NCBI GenBank assembly: GCA_964386385.1
Contig: CAYLRN010000004.1
Span: forward strand, 137,404-201,403
DNA: 64,000 nt
Reading direction: 5' to 3'
From: RUG572 sp964386385
GTDB lineage: Bacteria > Verrucomicrobiota > Kiritimatiellia > RFP12 > UBA1067
In this document: one piece after another, positions 35,665-44,259 of the stretch
Layout of the letters: the number at the start of each line of letters is the position of its first letter
How positions within the stretch are numbered: the stretch's first letter is position 1
The notes under the pieces: generated by a model
Told to the model about the DNA's origin: nothing
The model's input: only the letters and a program-made list of their open reading frames with translations
Databases searched by the model: none
Position numbers and translations under genes: made by a program

Positions 35665-36858
35665 TCAGACAAGTTGCGAAAGGAACGCGCGCGCCGGGAC
35701 GGAGACCGGCTCTTTTCGTGAAAATGCGTCCGCGTCCACGAAAGGTTCGTCGCACACGACCTGAAAGGCGTGTTCCGCCCCGGTGGCCTTCTGGAAATGC
35801 GGCAGCGCGGAGGAAATCCGCTCCGCCCCCTTTTTCACCTCGACAAGAAACCACGGCGTCCGGTCGCGCGTCACGATGAAGTCCACCTCGCGCTTCTGCT
35901 TGTCGCGCAGATATCCGAGTTCAAACTCGCCCAGTCCCATGTCCGTCCAGCATTCCACCGCTTTCAGCAGATGGCAGGCGACAAGCGTCTCAAACCTCTT
36001 TCCATCGTCGGCAATGAGCGACCAATCGCGCAGATACCATTTAGGAGTCTTTCTGATGGAGTTTTCGACATTCCGAAAATAGGGCCTGACCTCAAAGCCA
36101 TAGTAGAGATGTTTCAGAATGCCAATCCAGCATTTGACCGTCTTCTCGTCGATTCTGACCTCGTTCGCAAGCGACGAGTAGACAATCTGCTCGCCGGACC
36201 TGTTCGAGACTATCTCCACAAGGGCCGCCAGCTGGTCGATCTGCACTATCTGCGACAGGTCTCTGACATCCTCGCGCAACAGCTGTTCGCGTCGCATGGC
36301 ATTCCATCTGCGGGAAAACAGACGATTCCGCTTCAGAAACGGCTCCGGGAATCCCCCGAACGTCCACAAGGCCTGCCACGAATCTTCGTCGAGCGGTCGC
36401 GGCGGACGCAGAACGCCCTCGTCCGGAAGCGAGACGTCAAGAAGCTCCGCGACTGTCAGCGGATGGACACGATAGGGGAAGTAACGCCCCATCATGCTGT
36501 CTCCGCCACGCCGGTAGACGTCCATGTGGGCGGAGCCGGTGGCAAGAATCTTCACGCGGTCTTCATAGTCGTCGAAGAAGCCCTTGAGAAACTGCTTCCA
36601 TCGCCTGTACTTGTGGATTTCGTCGAAAGCCACGACAAGCGGTTGCGGACGAATCGCGTCCAGCGCACACCGCTCGGCGACCTTGTCCTGCCCGGCAAGG
36701 ACGTCGAGCCTGACGAGGTCGTCGTCCCAGTTCAGATAGGCCTCAGCATGGGCCTTGGCAATCGTCGTCTTTCCCGACTGGCGAGGCCCGCTCAGAAATG
36801 CCACCTGGCGATAGGACTTCAGATGGAATTCGATCAGACTGTCGTAGATGCGCTTCAT
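35665..36858 (-). CDS. AAA ATPase with C-terminal DUF4143
   Basis: 397 residues from the ATG at 36858. Walker A SGPRQSGKTT (about 23-32), Walker B VVAFDEIHKYRRWK, sensor ILATGSAHMDVYRRGGDSMMGR. The C-terminal DUF4143 has a PD-(D/E)XK-like core (RDKQKREVDFIVTR, WFLVEVKKG). These widespread bacterial and archaeal ATPases are often in mobile or defence contexts; their function is mostly unknown. The -10 box ends eight bases before the ATG, so no Shine-Dalgarno leader is possible. Confidence 0.87.
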   Translation of the reverse strand: MKRIYDSLIEFHLKSYRQVAFLSGPRQSGKTTIAKAHAEAYLNWDDDLVRLDVLAGQDKVAERCALDAIRPQPLVVAFDEIHKYRRWKQFLKGFFDDYEDRVKILATGSAHMDVYRRGGDSMMGRYFPYRVHPLTVAELLDVSLPDEGVLRPPRPLDEDSWQALWTFGGFPEPFLKRNRLFSRRWNAMRREQLLREDVRDLSQIVQIDQLAALVEIVSNRSGEQIVYSSLANEVRIDEKTVKCWIGILKHLYYGFEVRPYFRNVENSIRKTPKWYLRDWSLIADDGKRFETLVACHLLKAVECWTDMGLGEFELGYLRDKQKREVDFIVTRDRTPWFLVEVKKGAERISSALPHFQKATGAEHAFQVVCDEPFVDADAFSRKEPVSVPARAFLSQLV

Positions 36859-36865
36859 GCCGACC

Positions 36866-36874
36866 ATTATACCA
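36866..36874 (-). promoter_or_regulatory. Extended -10 promoter of the DUF4143 ATPase (leaderless)
   Basis: TGG-TATAAT on the minus strand, hexamer 36871-36866, seven bases before the ATG at 36858. Confidence 0.65.
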
Positions 36875-36897
36875 TGGTTTTCCCCTCCATGGCCTTG

Positions 36898-37155
36898 CCA
36901 AAGCGGAGTGCGCTCCGCTTTGGTAATGACTAAAGCGGAATGCCCTCCGCTTTGGCAAATGCCATGCACCCATCTGGAGGGTGGACGTCCTCGTCCGCCG
37001 TTGTGGGCGAAAAGGCATCTGAAATTGCATGGCAGGGCGCGACGTCCCATCGCGCCGTTGCGGTTGAAAAGGCGGTTTAAGAGCCTATTCGGTAGGGGCG
37101 CGACGTCTCGTCGCGCCGTCTTGCCATGCGGCGGGGCGGGACGCCCCGCCCTACC
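36898..37155. repeat. Array of six palindromic elements
   Basis: Elements lie at about 36898-36923 and 36931-36956 (both AAAGCGG...CCGCTTT hairpins), 36974-37000, 37031-37058, 37091-37118 and 37129-37155 (the last four of the GGTAGGG/CGCGACGTC family). They fill the 303-bp interval 36859-37161 that has no gene. Both orientations are present. Confidence 0.8.
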
Positions 37156-37161
37156 AGAAGA

Positions 37162-37623
37162 TCAATTCGCGACAATGGCGAGTGCCTTTTCGGCAAGTTC
37201 CTTCGCGCCGGCATGGTGCCAGCTGTCGAGCGTGACGCGCCGCCCGTCGCGGGCGAGGACGACGAGAATGCCCTTCTTCTTCCACTGCGAATCGTTCACC
37301 CCCGCGATGTCCGAAAACGCAAGCGGGACGCCGCCGGTGAGCGAGCCGACCATCTCGTTATCGTCCCACGAAAGCGTGGACCTCCAGTTGCGGAAGACGA
37401 GAAACGCTATCACGAGCGACGCAAGGCCGGAAAGCCCGGCGAACTGGAACTGCCGCGCGATCGCGTTCTCCCTGGTGGTGTGAAGCGTCTCCGTGAAATA
37501 CGCCTCGTCCTTGCGCGGATACGACACCGCGCCGTCGTAGACGAACCAGCCGCAGAGGCCGATGAAAAGAAGGGCGACGCCAAGATGGCGCACCGCATAT
37601 TCGCGATTGAGTGTCAGTTGCAT
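37162..37623 (-). CDS. Small membrane protein of unknown function
   Basis: 153 residues. Membrane segments near residues 13-31 and 60-76 are separated by a short loop with SYPRKDEAYF. The C-terminal part is a cytoplasmic domain of short strands with KKGILVVLARDGRRVTLDSW. No family recognised. A -10 box lies eight bases before the ATG, so the transcript is probably leaderless. Confidence 0.65.
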   Translation of the reverse strand: MQLTLNREYAVRHLGVALLFIGLCGWFVYDGAVSYPRKDEAYFTETLHTTRENAIARQFQFAGLSGLASLVIAFLVFRNWRSTLSWDDNEMVGSLTGGVPLAFSDIAGVNDSQWKKKGILVVLARDGRRVTLDSWHHAGAKELAEKALAIVAN

Positions 37624-37631
37624 GATGCAAG

Positions 37632-37640
37632 ATTATACCA
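37632..37640 (-). promoter_or_regulatory. Extended -10 promoter of the small membrane protein (leaderless)
   Basis: TGG-TATAAT on the minus strand, hexamer 37637-37632, eight bases before the ATG at 37623. Confidence 0.65.
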
Positions 37641-37700
37641 AACCCTGTCGGTTCGGATCTCGGTGAATTGCGCGAACCGTTCCGATGGCATTCGGCGGGG

Positions 37701-40700
37701 CTACCGGAAGACGATCGCCATGCCGTCCGCGGACGCCAGGTACCAGACGTCGCCGCGGCGGTACAGACGCCAGCGTCCCCCTTCCAGGTTGCTCGACGCG
37801 AACGCTCCGTCCACGCCGCCTGTCACGGCAAGGACCGTGTGGCGCGTCCCCTTCCTTGCGCGTTCATAGTCGTCTATCACAATCGTCGCGCCCGCGCCAA
37901 GCACAAGCCGGCCCTCGATTGTCACCGTCGCCACGTTTCCGTCCGCGTCCACCTTCACGACGATCCGCCCGTCGCCAAGCGCGACGTCCCCCGACAGCAC
38001 GGCGTCTCCGGTGAGCAGCAGCCCGCCAGTCCCGTTTGCGATCGCGGCGTTCTCCTCGGGAACTTCAGAAGAGGCGTTGTCCACCCACTTGTCGAGCAGA
38101 TACTTCTCCACAGAGAGGATTTCATCTTCGTCCATCGCGTAGTCGTAGCCGATCGCCTCCGCCACCCACTGGCGGGCGCCGCCGTTCCCGACGTACTTGT
38201 TGATCGCGTTGCGTCCGTACCGCCTTGACGCCGCATAGTCCTGATGGAAGTCGCCAAGGCGGCAGACGAGCACGTACGGTCTTCCCTTCGGGACCGTCAG
38301 GTTGCCGGTCGTCAGCGACGTGTGCCTGACGCCGTTCACGCGCAGATAGTCGCCGACGTACGCCCAGCCGCTTCCGGTGCCGACGTTCAGCGTCGTCTGG
38401 CTTGTATAGCGGAAGCCGTAGTCGTGGTCGTGCCAGCCGAACACGCCCCAGTTGCCGTTCTGGGTCCCGTCGGCGCAGGCGACGAGAAAGAGCGTACGAG
38501 TGTCGACGGAGACCGGCGAGACGAGGTTGTCCGCCGTCTCGAAGTGGATGGCCGGCTTGCCGTTGAACCCCGCCGCGGACGCGTCGTACGTCGGCGCACC
38601 CCAGACGCGGAAGAAGCCGTCCGCGACCTGGCAGTCGGCGCGGTTGCGCCAGTTCGTGACCGCGCCGTCCGCGTCCGTCAGCACGGTTGCGGACTTCGAG
38701 GCGTCCATCCAGAATATCCGCCCCTTCGCCGGCGGCGTCGGCACGTATGCCGAAAGCGCGGCCGTTCCGCCGGCGAGTTCAAGCGTGGCGGCTCCCTCCA
38801 GGCTGACTGACAGGTCGGACGCCGCGGCGCCGGGGCGCACCAGCGCGACGTTCCCGTCCACCACGCCCCTGAACGAGCAGTCCCCGGTCACCGTCAGGCG
38901 CGCCTTCGGCGCGGAGGAATTGCAGATCCGCCCCTCTCCCGAAAGCGACGCCACCGTGACGTCCGCACCGTTAAGGTCGAACGTCCCCGATGCCACGATC
39001 TCAAGATCGGTTTCCGGCGAAAGCGGAGGCTTCGTCTCGACGTCCGCGTGGAATCCTGCGGCGTTCACTCCCCACTTCTTCGCAAGGTAGTTCTCCACGG
39101 TCTTGCGCTCGCCCTCGTCAAGGATGCGGTTGAACGCGATGACCTCGCCGAAAGACCCGCCGTAGCGGCCGTTGTTGTTGTATCCGCCAAGGCACGGGAC
39201 GAATATCGGCCCGGTGCCCTTCACCGAGTCGTCGCCGTGCATCATCGTCAGGACGTAGGGGACTTCGCGTTCGTACCTGCCCGTGCCGAGGACGCCGTTC
39301 ACGCCGATTTCCGACTTCGCCGTGATGAACGTGAACGGCGTCACGTCCGTCCGCCATCCGTCTCCCTGCCAGCGCTGTCCGTAGTCGGCGTAGGCGCATC
39401 CGAAGATGCCCGCCAGATTGCCGGTTCTGTTGTGCTCCAGGGTGGCGATGAAGACGGTCCGCTGCTGGACGGCCTTGTTCGCCACAAGCCTGTCGTAGTC
39501 CACGTCCACGTCCGTCGTCGTGAACAGGACGCCGGGCATCCCCGCCATGTCGGTGGCGGAATACGACGGCTCGTGGTCCGCGGCGGAAAACGCGATGCCG
39601 TTCCCGTTGGCGCTAACCCAGTTCGTGACCGCGCCGGCCGCGTTCGTGAATATCGTGTCCGGCCGCGTGGCGTCGAGCCAGTACGCGACGTCGGGGCTTT
39701 TCAGGACGTCCGGCTCCAGTCGCAGCGCGCCGCCGCGCACAACCGTCCTGCCGGTGTACGTCTTCGCGCCGTGGAACGTCACGGAGTTCGTCCCGGCCTT
39801 GACGAATGAAAGCCGCCCCGCGCCGTCCTCCAGTCGCGCGGCGAAGTCCTGCGAAGCGCCCGCGCCGCCAAGCGTGAACGTCGATTCGCCGGCCGCGCCC
39901 CGGACGAGCGTCTCGCCCGTCGCCCCCGTGGCGGAGGCGGCGGCGACGTTCGTCCCGACGCCAAGCGTCGCAGCGGTCGTCAGATCCAGCGTTCCGATCG
40001 CCGTCGGCCCAAGCAGCGTAGCGGACGACGCGACCGTGGCGGCGGTTCCGTCCGCCCTGTCGCCGCCCGTCATCGCCTTCGTCGCCGGATTGAAGCGCAC
40101 GGTCCCCTTCGCGTCGACTGCGTTCGTGGCCACAAGCCCGACGCTGTTGAGCCGGATCGTGCCGTTCGCAGCCAACTGCCTCACCGCGCCCTGCCCGAAC
40201 GTGCCATTCGCGCCGATCGCGATCGTGCCGCCGCCTTCCTGCACGGAGTCCCCGGCGAACGTGTTCGTCGCGTTGAGGCTTATCGTCCCGGTCATCCTGT
40301 AGGAGGCGACAAGGCCGCCGTCGCCCGTCAGGGGACCGTTGAAGGTCTGCACGGCGCCGGAATCCCGCGGATTGAGCTCGCATTCGCCATGCAGTTCGAC
40401 GACGTCGGAAAAGACCGAACTTCCACCATCGGCATAGACTGCGCCGAAGTCGTCGCTTGCGCGGGGGCCGCGCCCGCGAAGATGGATTGGACGGTCGAAC
40501 AACATTCCGCCCGGAAAGAGCTGCGCGGAATACAGGCGGTCGGCGCCGTGAAGATGGATTGCCTGCCGGTTCGTTATCGCATTGGAGTTCTGCCACCATA
40601 GGCGGGCGCCGGAGACGTGCGTCTCGCCCAGCCAGCGCCCGACGCCGGCGCGGTCCATGCAGAAGAAGGTGAAACGCCCGTCGACTCCGCCGTCGCCGGA

Positions 40701-41954
40701 CACCAGCGAGACGCCCTTCTCGCCCGTCACGACAGTCCGCATGCGGAGACCGCGGCCAAGGGACGGAGAGGCGTGGTAGACGACGCCCTCGGACGAGCCG
40801 AAGTCGAGCCGCCCGCCGCCCTCGAAGACGTCGTATTCGTTGCCGACGTCGGTCTGGCTGTTGAATATCACCGCAGCGGCGTGGACGCCGTCGCCCACCG
40901 TCAGCGTCACGCCGTTGGAGATGACAAGGTGCGCGCGGTTGTCCACGACGAGCGCGTAGACGTGGACGTCGTTCGTCACGATGGTGTCCTCCGAAATGCG
41001 GGCGATCGAATTCGGCCCGCCGTCCAGCCCTTCGACATACTTGGCCGGCACGAAGCCCTTCTCGACATCGTAGGAGAGAAAGTGGTACGGAGCGCTCGGA
41101 GACGAGACGTCGCGGGCGACGATCGTGGCGTCGACCATTCCGTTCACGACCTCCGGCGCCTGCGTCGTCCTGACGATCTCCGTCTCGCCCAGCGCGGCGA
41201 TTCCGGACATCGGCTTGATTGCGAGCGTCCCGTTCGCCTCGCGCTCAAGCGGCCCCACGGTCAGCGCGACCGACGCTCCGGACCCCTTCGACACGGACAG
41301 CCATCCCGCCCCCGTGCCGTAGAGGAACTTCGCCCCCGCGCCCGTCGCCATTGTCGCTGCGGCGGACTCTCCGGCGGCGAGCTGCGGCGCCCATTCCGCC
41401 ACGCCCGCGCGCAATGCGACGGACGCATCCGTCAGGAACGTCCCCCCGGCCGCGTTCGTCATCGTCATGAAGCCGTCCGCCAGGACCAGCGTCCCGATGT
41501 CCGCGACCGGATGGATAAGAATGTAGCGCGACGCGCCCTTCTTCGTGAGCGTGTTCCCCCCCGTGCCCTTCAGCTTCAACTCGACTCGCGGAGTACAGAC
41601 CGACCACGCGCCCTTCGTCTGAAACGCCGCGCCGTCGACGAATGCGTCGTCGCCCGCCAGCGTCAGGTCAAGCCCGTAGAGATACGGCGTGGCGCACGTC
41701 GTGAAGTCGATTCCGCGCAGCGTCAGCCCCGCCACGTTCTGGTTGACGCTTCCCGCGGCAAGGAACGTCGCGACGCCGCCTTCCCCGGCAATCCGCTCGC
41801 ACTGCCAGCTCCAGCAGTCCGTCCAGGACATCGGAGACGCCTTGTAGTTGACGCTGCGGCACTGCCACACCGTGCCGTCCACCGGCGTCGCCACAACGTG
41901 GGGCAGTCCGAACAGGACCGCCCCGGCCAAAATACAAAACGACATTCGCGACAT
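37701..41954 (-). CDS. Secreted surface protein 5 (giant), beta-helix plus LamG-like domains
   Basis: 1417 residues from the ATG at 41954, which has GGAGG upstream; the open frame extends past the promoter. Signal peptide: SFCILAGAVLFGLPHVVA. It has long beta-helix arrays with autotransporter-type repeats (LSFVKAGTNSVTFHGAKTYT). Two LamG-like modules (VAYWLDATRPDTIFTNAAG, and IFWMDASKSATVLTDADG) each end in a conserved helix (ENYLAKKWG, EKYLLDKWV). It ends in MAIVFR. It is the largest of five tail-sharing proteins and probably lies on the cell surface. Confidence 0.85.
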   Translation of the reverse strand: MSRMSFCILAGAVLFGLPHVVATPVDGTVWQCRSVNYKASPMSWTDCWSWQCERIAGEGGVATFLAAGSVNQNVAGLTLRGIDFTTCATPYLYGLDLTLAGDDAFVDGAAFQTKGAWSVCTPRVELKLKGTGGNTLTKKGASRYILIHPVADIGTLVLADGFMTMTNAAGGTFLTDASVALRAGVAEWAPQLAAGESAAATMATGAGAKFLYGTGAGWLSVSKGSGASVALTVGPLEREANGTLAIKPMSGIAALGETEIVRTTQAPEVVNGMVDATIVARDVSSPSAPYHFLSYDVEKGFVPAKYVEGLDGGPNSIARISEDTIVTNDVHVYALVVDNRAHLVISNGVTLTVGDGVHAAAVIFNSQTDVGNEYDVFEGGGRLDFGSSEGVVYHASPSLGRGLRMRTVVTGEKGVSLVSGDGGVDGRFTFFCMDRAGVGRWLGETHVSGARLWWQNSNAITNRQAIHLHGADRLYSAQLFPGGMLFDRPIHLRGRGPRASDDFGAVYADGGSSVFSDVVELHGECELNPRDSGAVQTFNGPLTGDGGLVASYRMTGTISLNATNTFAGDSVQEGGGTIAIGANGTFGQGAVRQLAANGTIRLNSVGLVATNAVDAKGTVRFNPATKAMTGGDRADGTAATVASSATLLGPTAIGTLDLTTAATLGVGTNVAAASATGATGETLVRGAAGESTFTLGGAGASQDFAARLEDGAGRLSFVKAGTNSVTFHGAKTYTGRTVVRGGALRLEPDVLKSPDVAYWLDATRPDTIFTNAAGAVTNWVSANGNGIAFSAADHEPSYSATDMAGMPGVLFTTTDVDVDYDRLVANKAVQQRTVFIATLEHNRTGNLAGIFGCAYADYGQRWQGDGWRTDVTPFTFITAKSEIGVNGVLGTGRYEREVPYVLTMMHGDDSVKGTGPIFVPCLGGYNNNGRYGGSFGEVIAFNRILDEGERKTVENYLAKKWGVNAAGFHADVETKPPLSPETDLEIVASGTFDLNGADVTVASLSGEGRICNSSAPKARLTVTGDCSFRGVVDGNVALVRPGAAASDLSVSLEGAATLELAGGTAALSAYVPTPPAKGRIFWMDASKSATVLTDADGAVTNWRNRADCQVADGFFRVWGAPTYDASAAGFNGKPAIHFETADNLVSPVSVDTRTLFLVACADGTQNGNWGVFGWHDHDYGFRYTSQTTLNVGTGSGWAYVGDYLRVNGVRHTSLTTGNLTVPKGRPYVLVCRLGDFHQDYAASRRYGRNAINKYVGNGGARQWVAEAIGYDYAMDEDEILSVEKYLLDKWVDNASSEVPEENAAIANGTGGLLLTGDAVLSGDVALGDGRIVVKVDADGNVATVTIEGRLVLGAGATIVIDDYERARKGTRHTVLAVTGGVDGAFASSNLEGGRWRLYRRGDVWYLASADGMAIVFR

Positions 41955-42039
41955 TGCTCTTCGTCCTCCATCTAACTGCTTGTCCATTTGCCAATGCGAA
42001 AACTGCCCGCCACAGGGCAGAGTCAGTAAAGACACTGCA

Positions 42040-42066
42040 ATTATATCGTTTTTTTTTGCCAATCAA
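42040..42066 (-). promoter_or_regulatory. A-tract promoter of surface protein 5
   Basis: -35-like TTGATT (42066-42061), a 15-base spacer with nine consecutive A, then -10 TATAAT (42045-42040). The spacing is shorter than the 17-base optimum; one or two extra A would improve it. Confidence 0.65.
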
Positions 42067-42172
42067 TCGAAAATGGACAAAAACTGCGAGAACGCAACTA
42101 CAGGCCCTCATCGCCGGGCATCCGCCATTGGACGCATGGGACGCCATGCCACAAAGGGACGAACTCGTCAGC

Positions 42173-42183
42173 GGGGGGGGGGG
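42173..42183. repeat. G11 homopolymer next to the tRNA-Gly 3' end
   Basis: Eleven consecutive G on the plus strand (C on the tRNA transcript strand), directly after the encoded CCA of tRNA-Gly. Confidence 0.95.
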
Positions 42184-42257
42184 TGGAGCGGGCGAAGGGA
42201 ATCGAACCCTCGTCATCGGCTTGGAAGGCCGACGCTCTGCCATTGAGCTACGCCCGC
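42184..42257 (-). tRNA. tRNA-Gly (anticodon TCC)
   Basis: A cloverleaf can be drawn: seven-pair acceptor stem GCGGGCG/CGCCCGC, D-arm GCTC...GAGC, anticodon stem TCGGC/GCCGA with loop CTTCCAA, T-arm GAGGG TTCGATT CCCTT. CCA is encoded at 42186-42184. Confidence 0.95.
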
Positions 42258-42281
42258 AGGGGACAGAGAAAAGACTTGAAC

Positions 42282-42358
42282 TGGTGGGCGATACTGGACT
42301 CGGACCAGTGACCCCTACCGTGTGAAGGTAGTGCTCTAACCAACTGAGCTAATCGCCC
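42282..42358 (-). tRNA. tRNA-Val (anticodon CAC)
   Basis: Acceptor stem GGGCGAT/ATCGCCC, D-arm GCTC AGTTGGTTA GAGC, anticodon stem CTACC/GGTAG with loop TTCACAC, T-arm ACTGG TCCGAGT CCAGT. CCA is encoded at 42284-42282. It is transcribed ahead of tRNA-Gly. Confidence 0.95.
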
Positions 42359-42371
42359 GCGATTGGAGAGA

Positions 42372-42380
42372 AGTATATCA
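42372..42380 (-). promoter_or_regulatory. Extended -10 promoter of the tRNA-Val/tRNA-Gly unit
   Basis: TGA-TATACT on the minus strand, hexamer 42377-42372, 13 bases before the mature tRNA-Val 5' end. Confidence 0.6.
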
Positions 42381-42447
42381 AACCGCATGGCGTCGGGCAA
42401 GGGGGGATTTAACGGAAAATGGACCTGCCTGCGAATCCTTCGACATT

Positions 42448-42456
42448 TGGTATAAT
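42448..42456 (+). promoter_or_regulatory. Extended -10 promoter of the symporter gene
   Basis: TGG-TATAAT, hexamer 42451-42456, with no clear -35. Confidence 0.6.
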
Positions 42457-42494
42457 GTGCGCCGACGACGAAACGAAAAGAAGGAATTCGACTG

Positions 42495-43778
42495 GTGAAA
42501 AGGATACCACTGATAGGCTGGATACTGATTGGATTCATCGCGGGAACGGCGCTGGGGCTTTCGCTTTGCGAGTTCTGCTCCCCGGAGACGACGAAGAGAA
42601 TCCTGCCGTACGTCTCCCCGTTCGGCAACGTGCTTGTGGCGATGCTCAAGATGGTGGTGTATCCGGTGATACTGTTTTCGCTCATAGCCGGCGCGGCGTC
42701 GCTGCCGCTGAAGCAGTCCGGGCGCGTCGGCGCGAAGGTGATAGCGTGGTACACGGGCACGTCGCTGTTCGCGACCGTGTTCGGCGTGGCGATGGCCTTC
42801 CTTCTCAATCCGACGATGGAGTCCGCGCAGCAGACCGCGGGCGCGTACATCGACGACGCGCGGAAAATCGCGGGCGGCGCGGCGGCGGGGTCGTTCGGCG
42901 ATTTCGTCCAGGGGCTTTTCCAGAATCCGTTTTCCGCACTTGCGAACGGACAGTTCCTGCCGATAATCCTCTTCGCGATAGCATTCGGCCTCGCGGCGCG
43001 GTTCATCCTTGACGGGAAGGACGTCGACGCGGAGACGTCCGCCGCGGTCAGGACGCTTCTCGCGGCTGTCGACGGGGCGCAGAAGGTGGCGTTCAAGCTC
43101 ATAGACTGCGTCATCCTGTACTTCCCCATCGGCGTGTTCGCGCTCTCCACCGCCAACTTCGCCGCGCACGGGACGCTGCTGTTCGGACCGTACCTGCGCA
43201 TCGCGCTGTGCGTCATCGCCGGCGTCATGGCGATGATTCTCGTCATATACCCTCTCGTCATCGCGCTCTGCTGCCGCGAAAACCCCTACCGCGTCATGAT
43301 GCGCCTCCGCCAGCCGATGCTTTCCGCCTTCGTGACGCGCTCGTCCGCAGCCACGCTTCCGCTTTCGTTCCGGGCGATGGACGAGATGGGTGTCTCGCGC
43401 TCGCTGTCGTCCTTCTCCCTGCCGCTCGGCGCGACGGTGAACATGGACGGCGTATGCGTACACCTCCCCGTGTTCGTGATACTTGCCGCGAACATGTTCG
43501 GACACTCCCTCGGCGTGTTCGAGATAGGGACGCTGTGCCTCTCCATCATGTTCGCGTCCATCGGCGCGGGTGGCATCCCCGGCGGCAGCGTCTTCCTGCT
43601 CTTCATGGTGCTGGAGAACCTTGGACTTCCCCCGGACGAAGTTGCGCTGGTCGTCGCCCTCTGCCTCGGCGTCAATCCCGTCCTGGACATGTTCGAGACG
43701 TGCTGCAACGTCACCGGCGACAACGTGTGCACCTACGTCGTCGCCAGGTCAAGCGGCTTCGTCACGCCGCGCGCGTGA
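42495..43778 (+). CDS. gltP: Dicarboxylate/glutamate:cation symporter (DAACS family)
   Basis: 427 residues from a GTG at 42495 (AAGGA upstream). A polytopic membrane protein with DAACS signatures: the Ser-rich SSAATLP hairpin motif near residue 283, NMDG in TM7, and NVTGD in TM8. GIPGGSVFLL near 370 matches the second re-entrant loop. It imports acidic amino acids or C4-dicarboxylates with Na+ or H+. It has its own promoter and ends at a hairpin facing the convergent lipoprotein gene. Confidence 0.92.
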   Translation: MKRIPLIGWILIGFIAGTALGLSLCEFCSPETTKRILPYVSPFGNVLVAMLKMVVYPVILFSLIAGAASLPLKQSGRVGAKVIAWYTGTSLFATVFGVAMAFLLNPTMESAQQTAGAYIDDARKIAGGAAAGSFGDFVQGLFQNPFSALANGQFLPIILFAIAFGLAARFILDGKDVDAETSAAVRTLLAAVDGAQKVAFKLIDCVILYFPIGVFALSTANFAAHGTLLFGPYLRIALCVIAGVMAMILVIYPLVIALCCRENPYRVMMRLRQPMLSAFVTRSSAATLPLSFRAMDEMGVSRSLSSFSLPLGATVNMDGVCVHLPVFVILAANMFGHSLGVFEIGTLCLSIMFASIGAGGIPGGSVFLLFMVLENLGLPPDEVALVVALCLGVNPVLDMFETCCNVTGDNVCTYVVARSSGFVTPRA

Positions 43779-43794
43779 AACGCCCTTCTCCCTT

Positions 43795-43822
43795 GAAGCC
43801 CCGCCGGAAGCGGCGGAGCTTC
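43795..43822. terminator. Hairpin between convergent genes
   Basis: GAAGC-c-CCGCC, loop GGAAGC, then GGCGG-a-GCTTC. It lies between the symporter stop and the convergent lipoprotein stop. No U-run on either side, so the call is moderate. Confidence 0.5.
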
Positions 43823-44252
43823 ATTCAGGAAGAGTGGCGCGGTAGACTATCTCGCGGGATAGGTTGTCCGCCCACTGGTTGTACTTGCGCACGGGGATGC
43901 TGCTCTGCACATGGCGAATCGAAAACGTCCGCTCGCCGGTCGGCACGACATCGACCACGACGACGTTGCCGCGCTGCAGGATCGTGCAGCGGACCGTGCC
44001 GTCCGACTGCAGCTGCGGAATCCACTTCCGCCGCGCCGCGGCCGCGAAGATCGCGGCGTTCAGCGGCTTCCCCGGCGGAACGGCGACGTTTTCAATCGCC
44101 ACCGGCATTTCAACGGCATATGGGTCCTTCCCGTCTCCAAAGGACGCGCATCCGCAGATTCCGCATCCGACGGCGGCAGACAGGACAATGGAGAGCAATA
44201 GCCCAGGCGTCATGACGCGCCTTCCCTTTGCTGCAATCCGCATGACGTCCAT
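43821..44252 (-). CDS. Small predicted lipoprotein
   Basis: Up to 143 residues. A hydrophobic lead LLLSIVLSAAVGCGICGC carries lipobox-like Cys. The ATG at 44252 gives a positively charged N-region; ATGs at 44243 and 44213 are alternatives. The mature part (VEMPVAIENVAVPPGKPLNA, RKWIPQLQSDGTVRCTI) resembles small envelope proteins of unknown role. The start lies eight bases after the stop of the upstream lipoprotein gene, so the two are probably one operon. Confidence 0.65.
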   Translation of the reverse strand: MDVMRIAAKGRRVMTPGLLLSIVLSAAVGCGICGCASFGDGKDPYAVEMPVAIENVAVPPGKPLNAAIFAAAARRKWIPQLQSDGTVRCTILQRGNVVVVDVVPTGERTFSIRHVQSSIPVRKYNQWADNLSREIVYRATLPE

Positions 44253-44259
44253 ACGCCTC

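Noticed and set aside
42485..43505. Minus-strand frames opposite the symporter gene
   Set aside because: Antisense shadows; the plus frame has transporter motifs and its own promoter.
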